64,000 bases of DNA, from NCBI RefSeq assembly GCF_042610425.1, contig NZ_JBGJZM010000001.1, forward strand, positions 2,170,001-2,234,000, read 5' to 3'. Source of the DNA: Ectobacillus sp042610425 (GTDB lineage: Bacteria > Bacillota > Bacilli > Bacillales > Bacillaceae_G). This document shows, piece after piece, positions 17,420 through 26,521 of the stretch. Every line of letters starts with the position of its first letter. Position 1 is the first letter of the stretch. The notes beneath the pieces were generated by a model. That model was given only the letters and a program-made list of their open reading frames with translations, was not told the origin of the DNA and made no database searches. Made by a program: the position numbers and the translations under genes.

Positions 17420-18190
17420 TTGGAAGAAATTCATATTGTGGTAGCTACAAATAATAACTATTTTAAACCGTTAGTAACAATGTTATATTCTCTCTACGAT
17501 CACATTACTTCAAAAAATCTAGTGAACATTTACATTATTGACGGTAATATTTCCCCTAAAAATAAATTGATATTAAAAAAAGCTTTATCTAGATTTAAAC
17601 CTACCCTGAAATATTTATCAGTAAATGAATCTTTATACCAAAACTGTAATGCTTGGGAACATGTTAGTAAGGAGAGTTATTATCGTATTTCTATACCTGA
17701 TCTTCTCGATAGTGCCATTCCAAAGGTCTTGTATTTAGACTGCGATTTAATCATAAAAGATGACATTACAAAATTATGGAACATAGATATTGATCCTTAT
17801 TTCATTGCTGCTGTTGAAGATCCGAATGGTGAAAATAGATATACAGATCTTCTTTTTCCTGCATGTTCAGGTCATTTTAATTCTGGTGTGATGTTAATCA
17901 ATCTTGAAAAGTGGAGAAACCATCATATATCAAATAAAGTTCTTCAATTTATCAAGGATAACCCTGACAGAATCTTATGGGGTGACCAAGATGCGTTAAA
18001 TGCTATCCTTCATGATAAGTGGCTTAAACTACATTATAAATGGAACTTTCAAGTATTTCGTATGAGCCACTTAGTAATGAAACCAGCAATTATTCATTAT
18101 AATACGAATATAAAGCCTTGGAATGGTATTACTCCCCTTCAAGAAGAATATCAAAAATATTGGTTTCTTTTAAAAAGATATCTTAAATAA
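17420..18190 (+). CDS. Family 8 glycosyltransferase (LgtC/GspA-like)
   Basis: Family 8 retaining transferases use UDP-glucose or UDP-galactose. The protein has VVATNNNYFKPLVTMLYSL at the N-terminus, the DxD metal site in LYLDCDLI, FNSGVMLINLEKWR, WGDQDALNA and a C-terminal IIHYNTNIKPWN that supplies the second metal-binding histidine. I favour the TTG at 17420, with AAGGTGG 9 bases upstream; a GTG at 17411 and an ATG at 17414 are alternatives. It is the last gene of a three-gene plus-strand set. Confidence 0.9.
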   Translation: MEEIHIVVATNNNYFKPLVTMLYSLYDHITSKNLVNIYIIDGNISPKNKLILKKALSRFKPTLKYLSVNESLYQNCNAWEHVSKESYYRISIPDLLDSAIPKVLYLDCDLIIKDDITKLWNIDIDPYFIAAVEDPNGENRYTDLLFPACSGHFNSGVMLINLEKWRNHHISNKVLQFIKDNPDRILWGDQDALNAILHDKWLKLHYKWNFQVFRMSHLVMKPAIIHYNTNIKPWNGITPLQEEYQKYWFLLKRYLK

Positions 18191-18275
18191 TTTAGGAACC
18201 TTTTTTAATAACCCCATTACTAGTTACAGAAACTAGGTAAGGCATGAACATAGACTCTTGATCTTTGTACACCTA

Positions 18276-19265
18276 TTAGTTGATTTTAAAAAATTCCTTC
18301 TCTATTTTTAACCTCTTTTGAACTAGAATCCTTAGAAATTGTTCCGAGATTGTATCACTCATTGTAATAATTGCATCAATCTTGCCTTGTTTTATTAATT
18401 TATTTATTTCTTTCTTTTTAAATTTAGAGCGATTATATATGAATTCATGTATATGAATATCAATTCTTGGTAAAATATATTGTTCAAAAAAACGGCATTT
18501 TTCTTCTGAAGTTGCTAAAATACAGTTTGGATTGCGATTTGTTCTGGCATAAATTATTTCTTGAACCCTTGTTAAAACAGCTAATGTGGATTCGATAGAA
18601 AATTCAATCAAATTTGAATGACTAAGAGAATCATGTACAATACGATATTGATACAGAACCTTAGGTATCTTCTCAATAGGTGCAATTTCAAATAGACGCG
18701 TCCATAAATTATAATCATAAGTGATTTTGAATTTGGTATTATATCCCCCCACCTTATGAAAAGCAGCCTTTGAAAATATTGCGCTTCCATGACATAAATA
18801 ACATCTATATAACCTAGATTCATATATTTCTTTTTTAGTAAGGGTTACATTAAAATATTCAGTATTCCATCTGAGAATACTTTCATGCACAAAGTTCTTT
18901 CCAGGAATACATTCAACATACGAACCGACACCTACAGCTCCAGGATTATTACGTAAATATTGAATTTGTTCCTGTAGTCTGGTAGGCATGCTTATATCAT
19001 CAGCATCTTGAATCGCAATCCAATCCCCAGTTGCTTTTTCTATTCCGAGGTTAAGACAAGCAGCTGCTCCCTGATTTTTTTCTAAATGGACAACCTTTAC
19101 TCTAGTATCCTGAATAGAATCTAATATTTTTCTTGTGTTATCTGTAGATCCATCATTTACAATCATATATTCAAAGTACGAATATGTTTGATTCAATATA
19201 CTATCGATACACTCTTGCAGGTACTGTTCTCCATTGTACACAGCTGTTACTACAGTTATCAGCAT
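18276..19265 (-). CDS. Family 2 glycosyltransferase
   Basis: The 329-residue protein begins with the canonical GT2 domain: TVVTAVYNGEQYLQECIDSI, then YMIVNDGSTDNT and the DxD-type WIAIQDADDISMPTR. It probably adds a sugar from a UDP-activated donor in the cytoplasm. The C-terminal ~110 residues do not match a domain I recognise. It lies 47 bases downstream of a GT61 gene on the same strand, so the two are probably one operon. Confidence 0.93.
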   Translation of the reverse strand: MLITVVTAVYNGEQYLQECIDSILNQTYSYFEYMIVNDGSTDNTRKILDSIQDTRVKVVHLEKNQGAAACLNLGIEKATGDWIAIQDADDISMPTRLQEQIQYLRNNPGAVGVGSYVECIPGKNFVHESILRWNTEYFNVTLTKKEIYESRLYRCYLCHGSAIFSKAAFHKVGGYNTKFKITYDYNLWTRLFEIAPIEKIPKVLYQYRIVHDSLSHSNLIEFSIESTLAVLTRVQEIIYARTNRNPNCILATSEEKCRFFEQYILPRIDIHIHEFIYNRSKFKKKEINKLIKQGKIDAIITMSDTISEQFLRILVQKRLKIEKEFFKIN

Positions 19266-19312
19266 ATAAAGCCTCCCTCACGGCTACATATTTAATCCAA
19301 CGAAAAGGAATC

Positions 19313-20419
19313 TTATAAAACATTTGCTAATTGTAATGTTTTAAATAAATCTTCAAGTTTTATTTCGATATGATCACAGATTGCTAACGGAAATAGAAGT
19401 CCTGATTCAAACATTGGTCTCACACCTTTTCCTACTAAATAGTGGTAATTTAAATCTATATGGTAACTTAGTACCCTATAATGTGGATGTATATAGGTCC
19501 CTGGAAACAACTCAATCACCTTTGTTCCTGGTTTACAGAAAACCAAATTGGCAAGAGCAGCTCCATGTGGAGAAATAACCACTTCTGCTGACGAAAATAG
19601 ACTGATTTGCTCTTTAACTGACATATTTTCCAATGTAATTTTCTTAAATCCATATCTTCCAAGGAATTCTATAACTTCATTTTCATTTGCTACCTTACGA
19701 CACATGGATTCTCTGCTTATATAAAGACGCTCATACCCTTGTCTTTCTTCACGATATTTTAAAAGTTCATTTCGTAAGAACTCACATGCCCACTTAGGCA
19801 TGTAACCCAAATAGCTTGGTAAGAAAGGAATCTGTAGCTGATTCACTTTCACATGCAAGTTCTGATGACATGCCACTAAGCTGCTATCATGTATACCTAA
19901 CATGTGCAGAGTTTCATACTGAAAAGGAACTCGTAATGGATTAATAATTATTCTTTGAAAATCCAAATGGCTTTCTCTGAGTATATATAAACGAGGTAAA
20001 ATATCGAACATCCAATGGTAATAATTATAAGGCTGACAAAAGGAAAGAAGTGCTACTTGATCTAAATCCCCACTAATTCTTGGTAGCTTATTGTAAGTAA
20101 AAATAGAATGATTTTGCGGCTTCTTTCCAAATTCAAAAGATACTTCAGATAACAAGTTATTATCACGCGTTATAACAGTTCCGCTTACTCCACAAACCCT
20201 AGCATTTTTTAACACCATCATATGTGATGGAAAGTATGGTTTCTTCCTTTCTTGAATAAAAACATGATGCGGCTCATCATATATTGCTTTAGGAAAATCT
20301 ATACCTTGCGGATCTACACCTCCATATTCTATATATTTCTCTTCTAACTTGTTCATATTTAGTTTCCATTCTTGTATTGTTGTATATACACCCGTTGGTG
20401 GTTTTCTGATTTTCTTCAT
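19313..20419 (-). CDS. Family 61 (DUF563) glycosyltransferase
   Basis: The 368-residue protein carries the GT61 signature: FCQPYNYYHWMFDILPRL near residue 132, RLYISRES, and VVISPHGAALANLVFCKPG in the C-terminal half with the conserved H-G-A. Such enzymes occur in capsule and exopolysaccharide clusters. It probably starts the minus-strand pair with the GT2 gene at 18276. No clear promoter was found in the 390 bases before it. Confidence 0.9.
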   Translation of the reverse strand: MKKIRKPPTGVYTTIQEWKLNMNKLEEKYIEYGGVDPQGIDFPKAIYDEPHHVFIQERKKPYFPSHMMVLKNARVCGVSGTVITRDNNLLSEVSFEFGKKPQNHSIFTYNKLPRISGDLDQVALLSFCQPYNYYHWMFDILPRLYILRESHLDFQRIIINPLRVPFQYETLHMLGIHDSSLVACHQNLHVKVNQLQIPFLPSYLGYMPKWACEFLRNELLKYREERQGYERLYISRESMCRKVANENEVIEFLGRYGFKKITLENMSVKEQISLFSSAEVVISPHGAALANLVFCKPGTKVIELFPGTYIHPHYRVLSYHIDLNYHYLVGKGVRPMFESGLLFPLAICDHIEIKLEDLFKTLQLANVL

Positions 20420-20809
20420 ATTATTCTCCTAAAAAAGAATATTTCACTTGAAAATCTAACAAAATCACCGTCAAATTAAATCATGAACAATTACTCCTAC
20501 ATATATATTCAGCTGATTACAGAATTTTGCTAGTTGATTATATTTCCGAATTTTTTATTGCTACATATTAACAGTCATAAGTACGATACCTCTATGGCTC
20601 TCTCATTTGTTTCAATCTGTTTTGCCCACACATTATGCAACAAATTTCATATAATAATAGCATCATTGTAGAGAAACATGCTTCATAAAGGCTACACAAT
20701 TAAAAAAATCAACATATAATATTATTTCAAATAATAGATTATCCACGCCTATAACAGTGATTAAATATTTGAAAAAAATGCGAAAGAAATCATTCTAAGG
20801 ATTAGTGTA
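20420..20809. other. 390-base AT-rich gene-free stretch
   Basis: No open reading frame with a ribosome site was found. The stretch separates the minus-strand GT61 gene from a decayed plus-strand glycosyltransferase. It contains one sigma-K-like promoter (20627-20656) pointing at the pseudogene. Confidence 0.7.
20627..20656 (+). promoter_or_regulatory. Sigma-K-like promoter upstream of the glycosyltransferase pseudogene
   Basis: CACAC (20627-20631), a 16-base spacer and CATATAATA (20648-20656) match the sigma-K consensus. GCCCACACATT and the -10 region are nearly identical to the promoter at 15559-15588. Confidence 0.6.
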
Positions 20810-21383
20810 GTGAAAAACATTTCCATACTTTTACAGTGTCAGCCGGATAACGGAGCAAGAGATATCGCATTCAGATGGATAATAAAATTTTATGAAACAG
20901 CCATGCCTGATGCTGAACTTTGTTTTAGTAGACGGAGATATTATTTTTAGCCCATCCATACTTCTTGAAGCCATAAATCTATTACACAGTTACAAATAGG
21001 TTATCCCATTCCGTAATGTAGTAAATCTATCACCAGAAAATACAAATTCATTGTTGGAGACTCAACCAAACTGGCCATTAAACACTTCCATAAACAACTA
21101 CTATGTAGATAGTTATTATGATCGTTTTGCTGGCAAACTGTCCGTTATGTCACGTAATACTTTCATAGTTGCAGGCGGTTTTGACGAAAGATTTATTGGT
21201 TGGGGTGGTGATGATGATGCCTTTGTCCATGCTTTAGAAACATTATGTGGAAACTATATAAAACTAGGCAGAGAGGTATTCCATTTATGGCATCCACGAA
21301 CGGATTGGTGTTGCTTTAAAATAAAGTTGGATCATTTCATAATCGTGTTGCTCCACAAATTGCGCCCGATTGTTGAAGATTGA
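20810..21383 (+). pseudogene. Decayed glycosyltransferase (GT2 N-terminus with GT7-like C-terminus)
   Basis: A GTG at 20810 with AAGGA 8 bases upstream opens NISILLQCQPDNGARDIAF and continues as FRWIIKFYETAMPDAEL, a GT2-like start, until a TAG at 20948. The homology resumes in another frame at about 20928 (VDGDIIFSPSILLEAINLLH), meets an in-frame TAG just before 21000, then runs on as VIPFRNVVNLSPENTNS. AGGFDERFIGWGGDDDAF is a Glyco_transf_7C-like motif. The last ~25 residues look scrambled. At least one deletion/frameshift and one nonsense codon mean no full enzyme is made. Confidence 0.85.
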
Positions 21384-21550
21384 ATAACACGAAGGAGCTG
21401 CATCAGTGGGCTCCTCAGTTATTTTACTAACGCCCCCTTTGGCTTAAGTACAATATTTCACAAACTTATCTAGACAAAATTCATTAGAAAAAGTAGAGAA
21501 AAAGTTGGAATATGACAGGAACTTTTGTTGATGAAAGATAAAAATTAATA

Positions 21551-21579
21551 AACCTTAACCAATTTGGTCAAGGTTTTTT
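21551..21579 (+). terminator. Terminator-like hairpin between the pseudogene and the kelch gene
   Basis: AACCTT-ACCA pairs with TGGT-AAGGTT with one mismatch, followed by TTTTTT on the plus strand. It may also serve the convergent kelch gene, though the minus-strand U-tract is weaker. Confidence 0.6.
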
Positions 21580-21614
21580 CTGTCGGATAATCAGCTAAAA
21601 AAATCTATTTTAAG

Positions 21615-22811
21615 CTAAACAGATACACATGGAAAGAGAGCCCGTGCAGTTGGCATTGGTGCAACATTCGTACGCCATGTATTAGTAACTGGGTTATAAG
21701 CTTCTACAATGTTTAAATACGAAGGAGACAAATTAGGATTAAATCCACCCATTACAAAAATTTCTGAATCACAAACACAAGCAGCAGTACCCCAACGACT
21801 TGTTGGCATGGATGCACCTGTAGACCAGGTATCTGTGGTTGGATCATAGATGAACACGGTGTTAGTAGCTGTACCAGATACCCGCCCACCAAACACATAG
21901 ATTTTTTCGTTAAATACTGCAGCAGAAGGGAATGCTCTTGGTTGTGGCAACGGTGCTCTAGGGGACCAAAGGTTTGTAGTTGGATCATAAGCATCATGGT
22001 TTGCAAGTTCACTTGTTCCGTCAAAACCACCAATTGCATGCAGCAATCCATTCAATGACACAACAGCCAGCTCAGATTTTGCGGAAGGGAGTGACTGAAC
22101 CATTGACCAAGCAGTACCATTAAATGCTTCAACGGTAGCAAGTTGATCAGCCGGAGCAAGTCCTGTGTTGCCGCCTACGGCATAAAATATACCGTTTAGC
22201 ACATCTCCACCTAAAGAACCACGAGCTACGTTGGCACTAGGAGCAAACGTCCATGTGTTCGTGGCGGGATCAAAAAATTCTGCCCTATTTGTTGCAGTAA
22301 AAGGAGCAGGAGTAAAACCATGGCTGACTATGACCTTTCCATTTGGCATCAATCCTCCTGCAAGTGCATCAAGAGGTTCTAGCAAGGGAGCACGAGTTTG
22401 CCATGTATTCTGTTCACAAAAGAATATATCTACATTGCTAATCGCGCTACCATTTAGTTCTCCACCTATTGCCAAAATATGAGTTGGGGGAGTCGGTAGG
22501 GTCGAAATGAGGTCTAAGACATTTTCAAATTTAAACTCCAGAAGCATTTCCTTTTTAATGACATCACGAAGGGTTCTTACAACACTTACATTGACATCAC
22601 GAAGATCACCTACTGAAACCTCTGGCGGAGAAAACGTAACTCCTGTGCCATCTAATGTTCCTAGAATAAATTGAAGCTTCTCCGCCTCAGCGTTCATGAT
22701 GTGGGCAAGAGATAATTCCTCAAGGGCAATAGAAGCCAAAAGCAATGGAACAGTCTGTCCAACACTAATCGAAATAGCAGGCGTCATATTAGGAATATTA
22801 GGAAACGACAA
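21615..22811 (-). CDS. Kelch beta-propeller protein with exosporium-type N-terminal domain
   Basis: The 398-residue protein starts at a TTG with AAGGAGGTGA 6 bases upstream. Residues ~1-100 (PNIPNMTPAISISVGQTVPL, then LLLASIALEELSLAHIMNAE and IKKEMLLEFKFENVLDL) resemble an N-terminal module that I recall from Bacillus spore-surface and collagen-like proteins. Residues ~112-398 form about six kelch repeats (GG, then YDPTTN-W, then A-LP--R), expected to fold as a beta-propeller. No signal peptide is visible. A carbohydrate- or protein-binding spore-surface role is inferred from the N-terminus and the island. Confidence 0.85.
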   Translation of the reverse strand: MSFPNIPNMTPAISISVGQTVPLLLASIALEELSLAHIMNAEAEKLQFILGTLDGTGVTFSPPEVSVGDLRDVNVSVVRTLRDVIKKEMLLEFKFENVLDLISTLPTPPTHILAIGGELNGSAISNVDIFFCEQNTWQTRAPLLEPLDALAGGLMPNGKVIVSHGFTPAPFTATNRAEFFDPATNTWTFAPSANVARGSLGGDVLNGIFYAVGGNTGLAPADQLATVEAFNGTAWSMVQSLPSAKSELAVVSLNGLLHAIGGFDGTSELANHDAYDPTTNLWSPRAPLPQPRAFPSAAVFNEKIYVFGGRVSGTATNTVFIYDPTTDTWSTGASMPTSRWGTAACVCDSEIFVMGGFNPNLSPSYLNIVEAYNPVTNTWRTNVAPMPTARALFPCVSV

Positions 22812-23367
22812 AATTATTCACCTCCTTGGTATAGGGTATATAGAAAATTAGAAAACAAAGACTTGTTAAGCATTTGTTCTCTATATTTTATTCAACTAGA
22901 TTTTAAGAGACTGTATACTTGTCTACTTGTCTATGTATAAATGCCAATTTTATTGCAAAAATCCTTTGGATTGAACCCATGACAATTTTGGTAGTAATAA
23001 AAATACCTTCAAGAACATGGTCTAATTTATTTTGAGAAAAAAATCATATTTTATGGACGCTGTTGAACTACCTGCCCCGTTAAGTGAAAACTTTCACAAT
23101 ACTCAACATGCTTTTTACATAAATCTCCAATATCATTAAAAACATTCTTCAACAATCTGGCCCTATTGTGGAATAAGAAAAAATCCTGTATATCAACACA
23201 AGATTTTTAATCAAACTTTATTATAAATGATCAATCTTTATTTTAAATAATCGAACTTTGTTTTAAATGATCAATCTTTTTTATAGGGAGGGTGTCTTTC
23301 TAAGTTGGATAGATTCATAATTAATGACACCTCATTTTGATTCAAATACTTTTTTCAAATAAATTTC
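22812..23367. other. 556-base gene-free stretch between kelch gene and galE
   Basis: Very AT-rich, with no supported open reading frame. It must hold the kelch promoter, but I saw no clear sigma-A or sigma-K match. It contains a 20-base tandem repeat at 23211-23285. Confidence 0.6.
23211..23285. repeat. 20-base AT-rich tandem repeat, about 3.7 copies
   Basis: Units begin TCAAACTTTA or TCAATCTTTA and continue TTTTAAATGA-like, at 23211, 23231, 23251 and 23271. They keep an exact 20-base period with a few substitutions. Confidence 0.85.
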
Positions 23368-24354
23368 TCAGTTTTTATATTTATTCGGATTTTCCTTATA
23401 ACATTTCCATGCGGAACGAATCATGTCTTCTAAAGAATATTTAGGAACCCAACCTAGTTCCTCATAAATTTTTTGGGCAGATGCAACCAAATAAGGAGGT
23501 TCTCCATCTCTTCTTCTCTCGTATACTACGTTAGCCTTCTTCATGGTTAATCTCTCACACTGTTCAATAATCTGTTTGACAGAATACCCTTTATGGTTAC
23601 CTACGTTGTAAACCCTTCCCACAGGTGAAGAATGTAACAATTTTTGTAAAGATAATATATGGGCCTCTACCAAATCAAGAACATGAATGTAATCACGTAT
23701 ACTTGTTCCATCAAAAGTATTGAAATCATCTCCGAATACAGATATATGTTTAGATTTTCCTAGTAGGTGAAAGAGGATATTAGGAATAAGATGTGTTTCA
23801 GGATTATGATATTCACCAATTTCACCTGTGAAATCAGCTCCAGCTACATTAAAGTAACGAAGAATAATATAATCTAACCCATAGGTCTTAAAGCAATCCT
23901 GTATCATTTGTTCAACCATTAACTTTGAACGCCCGTATGGATTAATAGGAAATGTAGTAGATTCTTCAACTAAATATTCATTCTCTGATAAACCGTAGGT
24001 AGCACAAGTAGAGGAAAAAATAATTTTCTTAACATTATGCTTGATCATAGCTTTTAATAGAACAAAAGAATTACAAACATTATTCTCATAATACTGAAGA
24101 GGATTGAACATAGATTCGCTAACTATACAACTTGCTGCAAAATGAATAACTGCCTCAATTTTGTATTGTGTAAAAATATGTTCCAACAAAGTAAAGTCTC
24201 CTATATTTCCCTCAATAAATATGGCCCTTTCGTCTAGTAACCATCTATGCCCTGTTGAAAAATTATCTAACACCAAAACAGGATATCCTTTATCTAATAA
24301 TTCTTTTACAGCATGGCTGCCTATATAGCCGGCTCCTCCCAGAACCAGTATCAT
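23368..24354 (-). CDS. galE: UDP-glucose 4-epimerase
   Basis: GalE interconverts UDP-glucose and UDP-galactose using tightly bound NAD. The 328-residue protein has GGAGYIGSH at the start, SSTCATYG with the catalytic serine region, and the YGRSK (Y-x3-K) motif, followed by LRYFNVAGAD and the typical GDGxxxRDYIHV-like stretch (FDGTSIRDYIHVLDL). Its neighbours are ugd and gtaB on the same strand, which suggests an operon order gtaB-ugd-galE. Some relatives also act on UDP-GlcNAc; specificity cannot be read here. Confidence 0.94.
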   Translation of the reverse strand: MILVLGGAGYIGSHAVKELLDKGYPVLVLDNFSTGHRWLLDERAIFIEGNIGDFTLLEHIFTQYKIEAVIHFAASCIVSESMFNPLQYYENNVCNSFVLLKAMIKHNVKKIIFSSTCATYGLSENEYLVEESTTFPINPYGRSKLMVEQMIQDCFKTYGLDYIILRYFNVAGADFTGEIGEYHNPETHLIPNILFHLLGKSKHISVFGDDFNTFDGTSIRDYIHVLDLVEAHILSLQKLLHSSPVGRVYNVGNHKGYSVKQIIEQCERLTMKKANVVYERRRDGEPPYLVASAQKIYEELGWVPKYSLEDMIRSAWKCYKENPNKYKN

Positions 24355-24404
24355 ATGGTCACCTCCCTCCTATTACATATAGTTATAAAATAAGGTCATA
24401 GAAA

Positions 24405-25685
24405 TTAAAAATTGGAAACACCTGTATAAGTAAATCCTAAACGCTTCAGTTCTTCAGCATTTAAGCAGTTGCGTCCATCCAAAATAATAGATTGTTTCAT
24501 TTTCTCTTTTACAGATTCCCATGCAAATTTCTTATACTCCAACCAATCCGTACAAATAAAAGCAGCATCTGCATCTGAAACAGTTTCTTCTATACTTTCA
24601 TATTGATTTACTTTCTCCGACATAAGGTTTGCAACAGGATCATGAACTTTTACAGTTACTCCTTGTTTAAATAAGAATTCTACAATACGTAAAGAAGGAG
24701 ACTCTCTCATGTCATCTGTATCAGCTTTAAAGGATAATCCAAGCACTGCAATCGTTTTCCCCTTCCAACCCCCTACTACATGCTCCATCCGCTCTAAAAC
24801 ATAAAAAGGCTGTGTCTGATTCACCTCTATGGCACTTTTTAAAATTGTTAATGGAACAGAATAGGACTGCGCTGTATCCAATAACGAATTTACATCTTTT
24901 GGAAAACAAGACCCCCCATACCCGATTCCTGCACCTAAAAAACTCGTTCCAATCCGTTTATCTAATCCCATTCCTTTTGCTACATCTGTAACATTTATAT
25001 TCAACTGATCACATAATCTTGCTAATTCATTACTATATGAGATTTTTAATGCTAAAAAAGAATTAGCTGCATATTTAATTAATTCTGATGACCTAGTTGT
25101 TGTCTCCAAATATGGACACATAACTTCACCAAAAAGCTCTCTCATTTTTTGAAACGCCCTTTCGGTAGAAGCTCCCACTACAATACGATCAGGATGTAGT
25201 GCATCATAGAGTGCTGATCCTTCTCGTAAAAATTCAGGATTGGATACAACATCAAATTCATGTGATTTTTCTTGAGATTCCTTAATCCAACCTGTTATTT
25301 TTTCTGCCGTACCTACAGGAACTGTACTTTTTGTTACAATTGTTTTATATCCATTCATCCATGTTCCAATTGATTTAGCCACTTGTTCGATATACATTAA
25401 ATTTGCGCTACCGTCTTCTTGTTGCGGTGTACCTACACAAATATAAATCATATCGTTATTTATAATTCCTTCTTCAATATTCGTGGTAAATGAAATATTT
25501 TTTTGCTTCAATTGTTGCTTTAATAAGTCTTCAAGTCCAGCTTCATAAAAATGAAGCTTTCCTGTTTGTAAATGCTCAATTTTTTTGACATCTATATCAT
25601 GGCCCGTAACTTTGTGACCAAGTTGTGCGAAAAGTAAAGACGTCGTAGTGCCAACATAACCTGTACCAACAACTAAGATGTTCAT
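24405..25685 (-). CDS. ugd: UDP-glucose 6-dehydrogenase
   Basis: Ugd oxidises UDP-glucose twice to UDP-glucuronate with NAD. The 426-residue protein has the N-terminal Rossmann motif VGTGYVGTTTSLLFAQ, the middle-domain GIGYGGSCFPKD with the catalytic cysteine, and a C-terminal UDP-binding domain (GLSFKADTDDMRESPS). It lies between gtaB (29-base gap) and galE (50-base gap) on the same strand. Its product is the substrate of the UDP-xylose-synthase-like protein at 15625. Confidence 0.95.
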   Translation of the reverse strand: MNILVVGTGYVGTTTSLLFAQLGHKVTGHDIDVKKIEHLQTGKLHFYEAGLEDLLKQQLKQKNISFTTNIEEGIINNDMIYICVGTPQQEDGSANLMYIEQVAKSIGTWMNGYKTIVTKSTVPVGTAEKITGWIKESQEKSHEFDVVSNPEFLREGSALYDALHPDRIVVGASTERAFQKMRELFGEVMCPYLETTTRSSELIKYAANSFLALKISYSNELARLCDQLNINVTDVAKGMGLDKRIGTSFLGAGIGYGGSCFPKDVNSLLDTAQSYSVPLTILKSAIEVNQTQPFYVLERMEHVVGGWKGKTIAVLGLSFKADTDDMRESPSLRIVEFLFKQGVTVKVHDPVANLMSEKVNQYESIEETVSDADAAFICTDWLEYKKFAWESVKEKMKQSIILDGRNCLNAEELKRLGFTYTGVSNF

Positions 25686-25714
25686 CTGCTCCTCCTTACC
25701 AACTACAATAAAAC

Positions 25715-26521
25715 TTATTGGGGTTTGAACATATAATGCAACAATGCCATGTATTCTTCTTCCTTACCTAAGTCATAACAATCCATATCAAGCACTTGCG
25801 CCTTGTATGAATGCACAGCAAGCATATCTTGAATGGCATCCGTTAATTGAATCTCATTTCCAACACCTGGAGATGTTTGATGTAAAAAAGGGAAAAGATC
25901 AGGGGTGAATATATAACGACCCATTACAGCTAGATTTGAGGGGGGAAAATGTTGAGGCTTTTCCATAATATTCGTAATAGTATATAATCCTTCGGAAAGT
26001 TGCGTTCCTTCTATTACGCCATATAGCTTTAAATCTTCTTGTTTCACAGTCTTTACACCAATAATATTTTCTTTATGTTGCTTGTAGGTTGCAATTAATG
26101 TTTGGAGTGCGTTTGTTGTTTCATTTATAAATAGTTGATCAGGCAGTAACACTGCAAATGGCTCATTTCCTACAAATCTCTCTGCTAAGCGAATGGCATC
26201 TCCTAATCCCTTTGCATAGGATTGCCTACTAAATTGAATATGGACATTTGGTTGCTTCAGTAATGGTAGTAATTCTGATTTATTAGATTGTATTAGGTAT
26301 GTTTCTAACTCTAAAGATCGATCAAAATAATCCATAATCATTGTTTTCGAACGAGATAATATAATTAAGATTTCTTCGATTCCTGCTTCCACAGCTTCTT
26401 GCACAATATAATCAATGGCTGGCCGTCCACATATCGGAAACATTTCTTTTGGTAAGACCTTAGTAATAGGAAGATTTCTTGTTCCATATCCCGCTGCCGG
26501 TATAACAGCCTTTTTCACCAA
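25715..26521 (-). CDS. gtaB: UTP-glucose-1-phosphate uridylyltransferase
   Basis: GtaB/GalU makes UDP-glucose from UTP and glucose-1-phosphate. The nucleotide-binding motif IPAAGYGTRNLPITKVLPKE opens the protein, followed by RPAIDYIVQEA, and LLPDQLF lies near the middle. At 268 residues it is somewhat shorter than the usual ~290. It is the first gene of the presumed gtaB-ugd-galE operon. A second housekeeping copy may exist elsewhere, since this one sits in an accessory island. Confidence 0.94.
   Translation of the reverse strand: MVKKAVIPAAGYGTRNLPITKVLPKEMFPICGRPAIDYIVQEAVEAGIEEILIILSRSKTMIMDYFDRSLELETYLIQSNKSELLPLLKQPNVHIQFSRQSYAKGLGDAIRLAERFVGNEPFAVLLPDQLFINETTNALQTLIATYKQHKENIIGVKTVKQEDLKLYGVIEGTQLSEGLYTITNIMEKPQHFPPSNLAVMGRYIFTPDLFPFLHQTSPGVGNEIQLTDAIQDMLAVHSYKAQVLDMDCYDLGKEEEYMALLHYMFKPQ

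Noticed and set aside
23211..23285. 20-base repeats as a possible CRISPR array
   Set aside because: The units are directly adjacent, with no spacers between them, and no cas gene is present.
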